A stretch of DNA of 64,000 nt, taken from Verrucomicrobiales bacterium. GTDB lineage: Bacteria; Verrucomicrobiota; Verrucomicrobiia; Verrucomicrobiales; DEV007. The stretch is taken from positions 181,256 to 245,255 of the forward strand of contig JARGPI010000001.1 of NCBI GenBank assembly GCA_029213005.1. Reading direction: 5' to 3'. Positions 56,340 to 64,000 of this stretch are shown in pieces. The notes beneath the pieces were generated by a model. The model was not told the DNA's origin. It did no database searches and saw only the letters and a program-made list of their open reading frames with translations. How positions within the stretch are numbered: position 1 is the stretch's first letter; each line of letters begins with the position of its first letter. Made by a program: the position numbers and the translations under genes.

Positions 56340-57605
56340 TTACGCAAAAAGTTCTTTGATTGGTTTCCCCTTGCCTCCAAAGGTGAAAGGACGCTGCGTC
56401 GCCGAGTAGACAACCTCTTCCGTGTCGATTCCGAGTCCGTGACCGATTGTGGCGAGAAAGTCTTCGGGTCTCACTTGAGGACCTTTGACCTTTTTCCCGT
56501 TTCCGTCAGTTTCGCTGTAGGCAGTTCCGCCTTTGACTCCACCGCCTGCAATGACACAGGAGTAGGCCGCTGGGAAGTGGTCCCGACCGGAATTAATGTT
56601 GAAATCAGGCGTCCGTCCAAACTCAGTTCCGATCGCGACGATAGTTGAATCCAAAAGGCCGCGTTCTTCGAGGTCTTTCAACAGGGCTGAAACAGCCTGA
56701 TCCACGACCGGCACCCGATTGGCAAGGCTTTCCTTCAACCCGATATGCATGTCCCAACCACCGGAAACCACTTCGACAACCCGAACGCCATTCTCGACGA
56801 GTTTTCTCGCAAGCAGACAACCCTGGCCAAGCTTTTCTGACCCATAAGCCGTGCTGTTTTCGCTGGAAATATCGAAGGCCTTCAACTCCTCGCTTTTCAG
56901 CAGCTTGGTTGCCTGTTCGTAATACTCCACATAGGATTCAGGACCGGTATATTTGTATTTCCCGATGAAATTTTGGCCGAGTTTTTGTGCCATTTTCATC
57001 CGCCGGTCGAATCTCTCCTGATCGGTTGTGATCGAACTGTTCGGTACGCCTCCGGCGGGATCCGCGATAGGAAGGGGACTCAAAGCCGGTTCCAGCCAGC
57101 CGGCATTGGAAGTACTTTCCCCAATGATGACGGAATCGGGAAGAATTTCGTTTCTTTTACCGAGTAGCTTTTCAGCAAAGGGCCCCATCGTGGGGTGAAC
57201 AATAGTGGCGCGCTTGTTATAGCCGCGTCGCATGATGTATTCACCTTCTTCATGAGCTCCGTTGGTGGAATTCATCCCCCGGATTACGGCAAGTTTATCT
57301 GCCATCGAGGCAAGTTTCGGGAGATGTTCACCGAATTTCAGATCATCGACTTTCGTGTTGATCGTTTTGGTGTCACCCATCACATCACTTCCGTCGCGTT
57401 TGGCGTCGAAGGTGTCCAGATGACTCATCCCTCCTTTGAGATAGATGTAGATCAGGTTCTTACCTTTACTGCCTTCCTGGGCCTGAAAATTCCGCGGGAG
57501 GAAGGGGACCGATAAACTGACACCAAGAGTCATCCTGGCGGTTTTCTCCATAAAATACCGGCGACTCAGGGAATCTTTACCTGCGAATTCTGCTATATTC
57601 ATCAT
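56340..57605 (-). CDS. DUF1501 protein, Tat-exported (second copy)
   Basis: A 421-residue paralogue of the DUF1501 protein at 41459-42964. Tat signal SRRYFMEKTARMTLGVSLS; conserved YIYLKGGMSHLDTFDAK and IGTEFGRTPDFNINSGRDHFP. It is 35 bases after the DUF1549 gene and shares its transcript and terminator. ATG codons at 57605 and 57602 are both possible. Confidence 0.9.
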   Translation of the reverse strand: MMNIAEFAGKDSLSRRYFMEKTARMTLGVSLSVPFLPRNFQAQEGSKGKNLIYIYLKGGMSHLDTFDAKRDGSDVMGDTKTINTKVDDLKFGEHLPKLASMADKLAVIRGMNSTNGAHEEGEYIMRRGYNKRATIVHPTMGPFAEKLLGKRNEILPDSVIIGESTSNAGWLEPALSPLPIADPAGGVPNSSITTDQERFDRRMKMAQKLGQNFIGKYKYTGPESYVEYYEQATKLLKSEELKAFDISSENSTAYGSEKLGQGCLLARKLVENGVRVVEVVSGGWDMHIGLKESLANRVPVVDQAVSALLKDLEERGLLDSTIVAIGTEFGRTPDFNINSGRDHFPAAYSCVIAGGGVKGGTAYSETDGNGKKVKGPQVRPEDFLATIGHGLGIDTEEVVYSATQRPFTFGGKGKPIKELFA

Positions 57606-57640
57606 AATGCTGATTGGTTAGATTTTCGTTACCGATTGTT

Positions 57641-59722
57641 TTACTGAATGAAGAGAAATTCGGGGCTGTTCATTAAGGCCCAGGCGAGATCACTGATCCC
57701 TTCTTCCTCTCCGTAGGCGTTCATCATCTCCCGTCCGATCGCGATCTCGTCGTCGACCGGATAGCGACTCAGGATCGTGAAGAAGGTTCCCCGAATCTTG
57801 TCATCCGGGCCATCCAGCACTTTGAGATCCTCCACAATTTTCGAGTAGTTGCCCGTCATGTTGTTAGTGATCGATCCGTTCATTAAGGCGAGAACCTGTG
57901 GAACTGATCCATCGAAATTGTGTTGGTCAGTGATAATCCGGTCGGATTGACCGAAGGTATCGAGGAGAGATGCCGGTTCGGCCGGCTGCGCGAGGGCGGA
58001 TGCTCTCAAATCGCTTTCATTTCTCACATCCGGCGAGTTGATATCACCTTCCGGAGCCACTGCTGCCGCCATTCTCCGACCGCGGTAGTTGTTCCAGATC
58101 TCGTATCGCTGCCAAAGTTCCTCGTTGGTGATCGTATTAAAATCCACATTGAGAAGGGCTTTATAAAAGGAACCGTCGCGTCCTTCTTTCGTATCGATTT
58201 CTCTGCCGTTGGATAAAAGCATCAGCGAATCCCAGGCTTGCTCGGCCCGCATTCTCCGGAGGACGGGACCGGGGAAGTAGTATTTCCTGGTAAAAGATGG
58301 CTCCTCCTCGGTCGCCATCGATTGATAGGCCCGGGTGTTATAGAGAATCCTCATGAATTCACGCAGGTCGTAATTGACCCGACGCATTTCACTGGTGATA
58401 AAAGCGAGCGTTTGCGGCTGGGCACTGTTGCGAATTTCATCATCGCTGAAGTCATTCACCGGCTCGATCATTGCCTTACCAAAAGCGCGACCCCACATCC
58501 GGTTTGCGATCACGAGAGCAAAGCGTGGGTTGTCCGGCGCGATCATCCAGTCGCGAAGCGCTTCGCGGCGGGTTTTGCCTCCCATTTTCGCAGCGGGTTT
58601 GATCAGAGTTCTCGGCTCAACTTCTTCGCCCGGCTTCCCACCTTTTCCGAGGAAATCGGCCGGAAGCTTCGTCGTCATGTTTTCATTATCAGCGACGTTC
58701 CAGGCGAGAGCTTCGAGGTAATATTTGAACCAGTTGCTTCTCTGGTCCTTGAGATTGATGTTTTTCTGAGTTTCCGCGAAGGTCAGAAACTGATTTTTCC
58801 ATCCCGGAGGCGCGTTTGGCATCTGGGTAGGCAGCCCCTTGTAGTTCAGCATCATGCTCTCATCAGTTTTTGTGCTGTAGGCGATGGTGCGCTGGGTGTT
58901 TCCGAAGAAAGCCGCCATCCGGTAGAAATCCATCTGCTGGAGATCATCGTTGAAAGGGTGGTCGTGACACTGGGCGCAGGAAACATCCATTCCCAACATC
59001 ACCTGTCCGAAGTTGGCGAAGGCATCGAATTCCATGCCGGTGTCGCGAAGAATAAATCCGGAAGCCGGATTATGACCGAGGTTACCGTTCGCAAGCAACA
59101 TGTCGCTGACCATTTTATGGTAGGGGGTATTGGCCTGTAGTTGTTCCCGCCACCACTGGGTGTAGGGTTCCATCCGGATTCCACGATCATAAGTATCGTC
59201 GTGGAGACGGTACATATCCGCGAAGTAATTGAAGAGGTGCGAAGCGTAACCGGGGTGGAGGAGAAGATCATCGATCAAAGCCTGGCGCTTATCCTGCCGG
59301 GGATTAAGAGCAAACTCCATGAACTCCTCGCGAGTAGGGATGCGCCCGATAATATCGAGGTAGACGCGGCGTACAAAAAGATCGTCCGGCAGCGGTTTGT
59401 TGAAGGACTTGTAACCGTTTTTCACCAGTGTGGTGGCGAGGAGGTTGTCGATCTTTTTGGCGGAGGCCAGAGTAAAAGAGTCATCCCCGATTCGTTCGAG
59501 TCGCTCCGCCGCCTCCCGGTCAGCTTTTTTGAAGCGGCTGCTGGGGACGACGATTTCCTGGCCGTCCCGCATCCTGAACTTAAAGTTTTCGCCCTCAATT
59601 CCGAGGAAGATAGCCTGCATCTGTTTGCCGTCGGTACTGGTCCAGGTTCGCGCCTGAAGAGGAATGGTGGCGGAGTAACAGAAACAGAGCGTGGTGATAA
59701 TGTAGAAAAGCTGTTTTTTCAT
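57641..59722 (-). CDS. SHD1-DUF1549-DUF1553 secreted protein
   Basis: A 693-residue secreted protein. Signal peptide 1-24, an SHD1-like domain (residues 25-75: RTWTSTDGKQMQAIFLGIEG), then DUF1549 with VSCAQCHDHPFNDD (a heme-type motif) and DUF1553 with PDNPRFALVIANRMWGRAFGKAM. Unlike the copy at 44637 it lacks the separate PSC1 cytochrome module. It leads the second DUF1549/DUF1501 pair. Confidence 0.9.
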   Translation of the reverse strand: MKKQLFYIITTLCFCYSATIPLQARTWTSTDGKQMQAIFLGIEGENFKFRMRDGQEIVVPSSRFKKADREAAERLERIGDDSFTLASAKKIDNLLATTLVKNGYKSFNKPLPDDLFVRRVYLDIIGRIPTREEFMEFALNPRQDKRQALIDDLLLHPGYASHLFNYFADMYRLHDDTYDRGIRMEPYTQWWREQLQANTPYHKMVSDMLLANGNLGHNPASGFILRDTGMEFDAFANFGQVMLGMDVSCAQCHDHPFNDDLQQMDFYRMAAFFGNTQRTIAYSTKTDESMMLNYKGLPTQMPNAPPGWKNQFLTFAETQKNINLKDQRSNWFKYYLEALAWNVADNENMTTKLPADFLGKGGKPGEEVEPRTLIKPAAKMGGKTRREALRDWMIAPDNPRFALVIANRMWGRAFGKAMIEPVNDFSDDEIRNSAQPQTLAFITSEMRRVNYDLREFMRILYNTRAYQSMATEEEPSFTRKYYFPGPVLRRMRAEQAWDSLMLLSNGREIDTKEGRDGSFYKALLNVDFNTITNEELWQRYEIWNNYRGRRMAAAVAPEGDINSPDVRNESDLRASALAQPAEPASLLDTFGQSDRIITDQHNFDGSVPQVLALMNGSITNNMTGNYSKIVEDLKVLDGPDDKIRGTFFTILSRYPVDDEIAIGREMMNAYGEEEGISDLAWALMNSPEFLFIQ

Positions 59723-59800
59723 GACTTACTCTGGTGGTTAATCTTCAGGTTTTATCGAATTCCTCTCCAAATGTCACGAGAAAACGTCTCACATCACACG

Positions 59801-59839
59801 ATTGTACCCTGTACAGTCTGTAAATGTACAGGGTACAGT
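59801..59839. repeat. Dispersed palindromic repeat, copy D (hairpin)
   Basis: ATTGTACCCTGTACA (59801-59815) and TGTACAGGGTACAGT (59825-59839) form a stem with one wobble pair and a 9-base loop. It lies in the divergent intergenic region between the DUF1549 gene and proC. Confidence 0.9.
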
Positions 59840-59884
59840 TTCAGTTTTTGATTTCCAAACTCGTTTTCCAGCTAATGATACGGC

Positions 59885-60679
59885 ATGAAATTAGGAGTCA
59901 TTGGATGCGGAAAAATGGGGGGAGCCCTCGCAGAAGGAATTATTAAGTCGGGAGCCTGTTCCGGAGAGAATACCTATCTCTATGATTCCTACGCCGACGC
60001 AGCGACAGGTCTGGCGGAAAAAACCGGTGCCCATGTGGTCGCTTCCAATGCCGAAGTGGCACAACATGCTGATGCAATTTTGATATGTGTCAAACCCCAG
60101 GGACTCATCGAAATGCTTGGCGATCTCGATGCCACCGAGGGAAAGCTGCTCATCTCAATCGCGGCTGGAGTCAAAATTGCCGCTATCGAAAAGGCGGTCC
60201 AAAATAAGCACCGGGTCATCCGGGTGATGCCCAACACACCCGCTCTGGTAGGGAAGGGGGCCTCAGCCTTCGCCAAAGGAAGTTGCGCGACTGATGAGGA
60301 TGCACAACTGGCGATGACGCTACTGGAATCGGTTGGTTACGCCAGTGAAGTTGAAGAGTCGGATCTCGATGCCGTCACTGCCTTGAGTGGAAGCGGGCCT
60401 GCCTACGTATTTCTTTTGATCGAATCACTCGTGTCCGCTGCGATCGATCAGGGGCTCGATCCGGAAGTCGCGTTGCAGCTCGCCAGCCAAACCGTAGCGG
60501 GAGCAGCTGAGATGGCTCAGCAAACCGGCGAATCACCCTCAGTGCTCCGGGAGAATGTCACCAGCCCAAACGGGACCACATTTGCCGCCCTCGAATCGTT
60601 TCGGGAAAGCGATTTCCGGGGAATTGTCAAAAAAGCACTCGATGCCGCCCGCGATCGATCGATCGAACTTGGCTCGTAA
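59885..60679 (+). CDS. proC: Pyrroline-5-carboxylate reductase
   Basis: A 264-residue NAD(P)H enzyme for the last step of proline synthesis. Rossmann start LGVIGCGKMGGALAEGII, VKPQGL, RVMPNTPALVGKGASAF, and the family signature VTALSGSGPAYVFLLIESLVSAAIDQGL are present. Length is normal. The repeat copy D lies about 45 bases upstream. Confidence 0.97.
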   Translation: MKLGVIGCGKMGGALAEGIIKSGACSGENTYLYDSYADAATGLAEKTGAHVVASNAEVAQHADAILICVKPQGLIEMLGDLDATEGKLLISIAAGVKIAAIEKAVQNKHRVIRVMPNTPALVGKGASAFAKGSCATDEDAQLAMTLLESVGYASEVEESDLDAVTALSGSGPAYVFLLIESLVSAAIDQGLDPEVALQLASQTVAGAAEMAQQTGESPSVLRENVTSPNGTTFAALESFRESDFRGIVKKALDAARDRSIELGS

Positions 60680-60776
60680 CCTCAGGCCTAACATTCGTAC
60701 CACTATAACGAATCAAAAAAGTGGTGATGAATAAAAGGGCAAGGATTTGAGGGTGGTCAGATGTATTTAAGTTTTC

Positions 60777-60807
60777 TTGACAACCCATGAAATCTTGATT
60801 TCATGGG
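60777..60807 (+). promoter_or_regulatory. TTGACA box overlapped by a 24-bp palindrome
   Basis: CCCATGAAATC (60784-60794) and GATTTCATGGG (60797-60807) are perfect inverted arms two bases apart. A TTGACA hexamer (60777-60782) sits immediately upstream. The position, 33 bases before the small TM gene, suits an operator on a promoter; no clear -10 box is seen. Confidence 0.45.
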
Positions 60808-60840
60808 CAGTGGAAATTTAAACCATCTCAGACCGCTTTT

Positions 60841-61107
60841 ATGCTCAATTTTAACTATCAGGCCTTTTTACTGGCTGCCGAAATCCGGGGCATTCCCAAC
60901 TGGGTTGTTTTTGCTTCGGTCGCGCTGTTCCTGATAGTCGGAGTTCTGGTAGGCCGGGCGTTTTGGCGGCAGTTTCGCGGTCAGGCGGTAATGATCGAAG
61001 ATGAAGTCCGCCGGGCCCAGTCTGAATTTGATTTGGTAAGTCGTGACCTGTTCCGAACTAAGCAGGAAGCGTTGTCTCATCTGGAGTCTCGAAATCAAAA
61101 AGTTTGA
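60841..61107 (+). CDS. Small membrane protein, cassette member 1
   Basis: An 88-residue protein with one transmembrane helix (about 20-40, VVFASVALFLIVGVLVGRAFW) followed by a charged helical tail with heptad character. No family recognised. It is followed at once by the OmpA-like gene and resembles cassette member 3 in plan (short lead, one helix, charged tail). Confidence 0.65.
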   Translation: MLNFNYQAFLLAAEIRGIPNWVVFASVALFLIVGVLVGRAFWRQFRGQAVMIEDEVRRAQSEFDLVSRDLFRTKQEALSHLESRNQKV

Positions 61108-61112
61108 AAGAT

Positions 61113-62762
61113 ATGAAGCTGGACTCATTGATGAATCAAATTCCCCCCGGCGTGATCCTTTCAACGGTTGCGGTGATCTTTCTCAGCCTGGGATTGGCAC
61201 TTGCCCGGAAATTGTGGGGTAAAAATTCGACCCGTCTAAAAGCGGCTCTGGACGACAGTGCTTATCTCGCCGGTCAGTGGGCCACGCTGGGGATTTCCCA
61301 GAGCCAACTGGTTGAAAAACTGGGCAAAAAAGTTTCAGAAGGAGCCGGTGAGTCCGGGAAAAAAGAGTTGGCTCTCCGCGCCGAGCTGAAAGAGCGGGAA
61401 AAGGCGCTGGAGAGGCTGGAGCAGCAAATTAAAAAAATGGAGGAAAGTCGCTCCGTTCTCTCCGAAAGGGAAGTGGAAGCGCTGCAGTTGCAGGTTGAGG
61501 AGATTCAGAAAAGAGACTCCCGCATCCAGACTTTAGAAAATCGCATCCAGCACCTCGACCAGCAGAATGCGCAAAATGTAGCGGAACATAAGAAGCAGGT
61601 TCAGGTCTTGCTCGACCGGATCTCTGCGATGGAGGAGTCCGGCGCGGTCAGTCCAGATGCTGACATCCAGGAAAACAACAAACAGCTGACCGGTTTGTTG
61701 AAACAGCGCTGCAGCGAACTCGAGCAGTTGCGCGATGAATTTCATAACAAAGAAAAAGCGCTGACCAAGCTTCGGGAACAAAACGCAGTCCTCAAAAAGG
61801 GAGTCGACGATTTGGTTGCCCGCTGGAGCCGCAAAAAAGGCGAAGTGGCGGAGCTCGGTGAGTTGAAAGCTCGTCTGGCTCAGACTACTGAGGAACTGAG
61901 TAAGGTGAAGCGTGACTTCGAAATGAGAGAAGTCGAAATCGACCTGCTCCAGAAAGAATCGAAACTGCCATCGGATATTCCGGCCGACCTCGCCGCTGCG
62001 AAGTTCGAAAACGACGAAGTGAAAGAGGAATTGAGCCGCACCAGTGCGCAGGTCGATATGCTTCTCGATGTGATTGAGAGTCGGGACCGCAAAGTTGAGG
62101 AACTGGAGGCACAGCTTAGTTCCGGCTCGAAAAATCAGCAAATTCAGGCGCTCAGCCAGACGATCGCTGATCTCCAGCAGAAAGTGAATCAATCGAACGA
62201 GGAGCTCGCCAAAACGAGAGAGGAAACCCGGAGTCTTAAGGATCAACTCGAGCAACACAAAAACGATTTGGATGCCCGCGACATCGAATTGACGATTCTT
62301 CGGTCAAAAACCGAAGACGGAGATCTGGATTTCGACATTGCGTCACTCGACGGGAGCACAAAGGACAATCGTGTTATCACCGAAGCCAAAGGGCTCGGCC
62401 GAACTCCAACCAAGTTTTCCTCCGGCGGAAAATCGATGATTTATTTCGGCGAGAACAGTGCCTTCATCAAGAGCGAAAGTTTGGAGCTCATCAAAGAAAT
62501 TGCCCGCGAAGTTCGCGACACCGGATGTCAGATCAGCGTCTTGGGCTATGCGGAGAAAGAAGGCAGTGAGTCGTTTAATGAAACTCTCAGCAAACGCCGC
62601 GCCGAGGCCGTGAAAGATCGCTTTGAGGAAGAGGGCGTCGACAGCTCGAATTTGATTGTAAAAGGAAAAGGCGAAGACCCTGAAATGTCCGGAACCCCGG
62701 ATTCCTGGAAAGCACGGCGGGTTGAAATCGTGGTTCTTCCAGTCGCCGAAATCGTGAACTGA
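61113..62762 (+). CDS. Coiled-coil OmpA-like peptidoglycan-binding protein
   Basis: A 549-residue protein. An N-terminal transmembrane helix (about 10-30) is followed by a long coiled coil (about 75-400, rich in Glu, Lys, Gln and Leu heptads). Residues 430-545 are an OmpA-like domain: GKSMIYFGENSAFIKSESLELI, the binding region with LSKRRAEAVKDRFEEEGVDSSNLIVKGKGE and the Arg/Asp peptidoglycan-contact signature. The layout fits an anchor that reaches from the inner membrane to the cell wall. A TTG at 61104 would give a 3-residue longer form. Confidence 0.85.
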   Translation: MKLDSLMNQIPPGVILSTVAVIFLSLGLALARKLWGKNSTRLKAALDDSAYLAGQWATLGISQSQLVEKLGKKVSEGAGESGKKELALRAELKEREKALERLEQQIKKMEESRSVLSEREVEALQLQVEEIQKRDSRIQTLENRIQHLDQQNAQNVAEHKKQVQVLLDRISAMEESGAVSPDADIQENNKQLTGLLKQRCSELEQLRDEFHNKEKALTKLREQNAVLKKGVDDLVARWSRKKGEVAELGELKARLAQTTEELSKVKRDFEMREVEIDLLQKESKLPSDIPADLAAAKFENDEVKEELSRTSAQVDMLLDVIESRDRKVEELEAQLSSGSKNQQIQALSQTIADLQQKVNQSNEELAKTREETRSLKDQLEQHKNDLDARDIELTILRSKTEDGDLDFDIASLDGSTKDNRVITEAKGLGRTPTKFSSGGKSMIYFGENSAFIKSESLELIKEIAREVRDTGCQISVLGYAEKEGSESFNETLSKRRAEAVKDRFEEEGVDSSNLIVKGKGEDPEMSGTPDSWKARRVEIVVLPVAEIVN

Positions 62763-62765
62763 TCT

Positions 62766-63029
62766 ATGAAATTTTTTCTGATTAGTCTCCTGCCAGAATT
62801 TTTCCGCGAGGGCCCTGCTGAGCTCAATCAAGCGGGGCAAATATTGGTAGTATCGATTTGGGGAATCTTCTTTCTGCTGGTTGGGATTTCCATTGGCGGA
62901 TTGTTTCTGAGAAATGCCCGCTCTTCGGTGACGAGTTTGGAGCGGGAGAATGAAAAAGGTTTTAACCGACTGGCCGTTTACCGGGCAACGGTGGAGAAAC
63001 AATCCGAATCTCCCATTCTAAAAAATTGA
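62766..63029 (+). CDS. Small membrane protein, cassette member 3
   Basis: An 87-residue protein with one transmembrane helix (about 26-48, ILVVSIWGIFFLLVGISIGGLF) and a charged, helix-forming tail. It starts 4 bases after the OmpA-like gene and mirrors cassette member 1. It may be an assembly partner of the coiled-coil protein. Confidence 0.65.
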   Translation: MKFFLISLLPEFFREGPAELNQAGQILVVSIWGIFFLLVGISIGGLFLRNARSSVTSLERENEKGFNRLAVYRATVEKQSESPILKN

Positions 63030-63152
63030 TTACATTGGCCCAACTCTTTAAATTATAATTATTATTTTTTGGGGTCTGAAGATTAGATTCATAGTCCTAA
63101 CCTGATTCAATTTTCGGTTGGCGGAAAATTGCTGGGCGGTTATGATCCGGCC

Positions 63153-64000
63153 ATGAATCAATTAGAGCATCTAAAAGCTTTACGTGATAAGGCGCGTGTT
63201 CAGACCGAGCAGGCAATGGCTGTACTCAAGCAGCAGGGGGAAATCTCCGAATCCCTCGATAAGTTGATTGCTGCTTTGGAAGGGAAGGACACCCCGGAGA
63301 TTGATCTTTCTCCCGAAATCAGCAGTCCCAGCGTTACCGGCGCCCCCACGGATGCGATTGATTCACATGTCGCAGAAAAATGCGCTACCAATAGCGACTC
63401 TCCACTGGGACAACTCATCGCCAGAGTTGACGAGAACAAAAACCGGGAAACGGACACCGTTAAAATCAATCCGGCCTTATTAGCAGCCGGAGCGGGTGCA
63501 GCCGCTGTTGCCGTCAACGCCACCGTAAACGAATCGGTGGTCGAAGACACACCCGTTGATCCCGATGAGCCGACATCTGAGTTGGAAGACATTGTCTGGG
63601 TCGAAGAGGAACGCCCAGTGATCCCGGAGACGAAGAAAGAAAATTTGAAGAAGGCTCCACCAAAACTGGAGCCCATCGTATGGGAAGTTGCCGGGAATAG
63701 CGAGGCGGCCCCTGCAGTGGCAGAAGCCCATGACTCCGAGACTGCAGAAGTCGCGCCTGAGGCAGAAGTCGCTGAGCCAGAGATCGAACCTGAAGCAGAG
63801 ATCGAACCTGAAGCAGAAGTCGAACCCGAGGCAGAAGCCGAACCTGAAGCAGAAGTCGAACCTGAAGCAGAGATCGAACCTGAAGCAGAAGTCGAACCTG
63901 AAGCAGAAGTCGAACCTGAAGCAGAGATCGAACCTGAAGCAGAAGTCGAACCTGAAGCAGAAGTCGAACCTGAAGCAGAAGTCGAACCTGAAGCAGAAGT
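63153..64000 (+). CDS. Acidic Pro-Glu repeat protein, 3' partial
   Basis: The frame opens at ATG 63153 and runs through the right edge of the window, so the end is missing. Residues 1-45 are helical (LKALRDKARVQTEQAMAVLKQQ), then a linker, a hydrophobic patch (PALLAAGAGAAAVAV) and, from about residue 208, tandem EPEAEV/I units. The repeat is highly acidic and proline-rich, likely an extended spacer. Function unknown; it may belong with the preceding cassette. Confidence 0.8.
   Translation, partial: MNQLEHLKALRDKARVQTEQAMAVLKQQGEISESLDKLIAALEGKDTPEIDLSPEISSPSVTGAPTDAIDSHVAEKCATNSDSPLGQLIARVDENKNRETDTVKINPALLAAGAGAAAVAVNATVNESVVEDTPVDPDEPTSELEDIVWVEEERPVIPETKKENLKKAPPKLEPIVWEVAGNSEAAPAVAEAHDSETAEVAPEAEVAEPEIEPEAEIEPEAEVEPEAEAEPEAEVEPEAEIEPEAEVEPEAEVEPEAEIEPEAEVEPEAEVEPEAEVEPEAE
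63775..64000 (+). repeat. 18-bp tandem repeat coding EPEAEV, open to the right
   Basis: GAACCTGAAGCAGAAGTC and near-identical variants (GAGATC for GAAGTC) repeat at 18 bases, about 12 units within the window, in frame. The near-identity of later units suggests recent expansion; sequencing assembly could miscount them. Confidence 0.9.

Noticed and set aside
58238..59140. 300-codon frame antisense to the DUF1549 gene
   Set aside because: It is the complement of a conserved, motif-bearing gene; the translation has no family features.

Overview
This window looks like a chromosomal segment of a free-living, probably marine, Verrucomicrobia-type bacterium (PVC superphylum). The support is family content: two DUF1549/DUF1553 (PSD1-type) plus DUF1501 gene sets, two formylglycine sulfatases, SLA1-homology (SHD1) domain proteins, large secreted c-type cytochromes, and an exosortase paired with a VIT/VWA protein. 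This is family-level inference; no rRNA, tRNA, CRISPR array, integrase or transposase gene was recognised. Both ends are cut: the first cytochrome gene lacks its start, and the last gene runs off the right edge inside a repeat.

Layout. 1-9 kb: a multiheme cytochrome, an RlpA-like protein, a HEPN-like orphan, a methyltransferase, a Gfo/Idh/MocA oxidoreductase, nadK, a TlyA-type methyltransferase and an LptF/G permease. 9.6-13.4 kb: an RRM protein ending at an intrinsic terminator, then a tight miaA-aroB-dus run. 13.4-17.5 kb: a probable lysine catabolic locus (saccharopine dehydrogenase-like protein and ALDH7-type dehydrogenase, divergent from a VOC-like protein that may act on 2-oxoadipate). 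17.5-18.5 kb: an HxlR regulator divergent from a DinB-like gene across a near-perfect operator. 18.6-23 kb: VIT/VWA protein, exosortase and secreted hydrolase behind four 11-bp-phased direct repeats. 23-32 kb, mostly minus strand: RND exporter, redoxin/cytochrome/copper-oxygenase-like protein, lipid A-type acyltransferase, sulfatase and a paralogous secreted pair. 32.9-37 kb: cdsA-dxr-ROK kinase-amidohydrolase. 38.4-40.6 kb: thiC with TPP riboswitch and terminator. 41.4-47.4 kb: DUF1501-sulfatase-PSD1 cassette. 47.9-52.2 kb: a YdbH-like AsmA protein with a lipoprotein that appears to fuse YnbE and YdbL. 52.2-56.3 kb: PhnA, gltX, a diacylglycerol-kinase-like protein with altered motifs, TerB-like and MEKHLA proteins. 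56.3-59.7 kb: a second DUF1501/DUF1549 pair. 59.9-64 kb: proC, then a small-TM / coiled-coil OmpA / small-TM cassette and a long acidic repeat protein.

A dispersed palindromic repeat built on TGTACCCTGTACA occurs at four loci (18.5, 32.5, 44.6 and 59.8 kb). Three are hairpins and one is a direct pair translated inside a sulfatase gene. This repeat, the phased exosortase promoter and the YnbE-YdbL fusion are the observations most worth following up.

Many genes lack an obvious Shine-Dalgarno sequence, so several starts were chosen from signal peptides, domain starts and overlaps.
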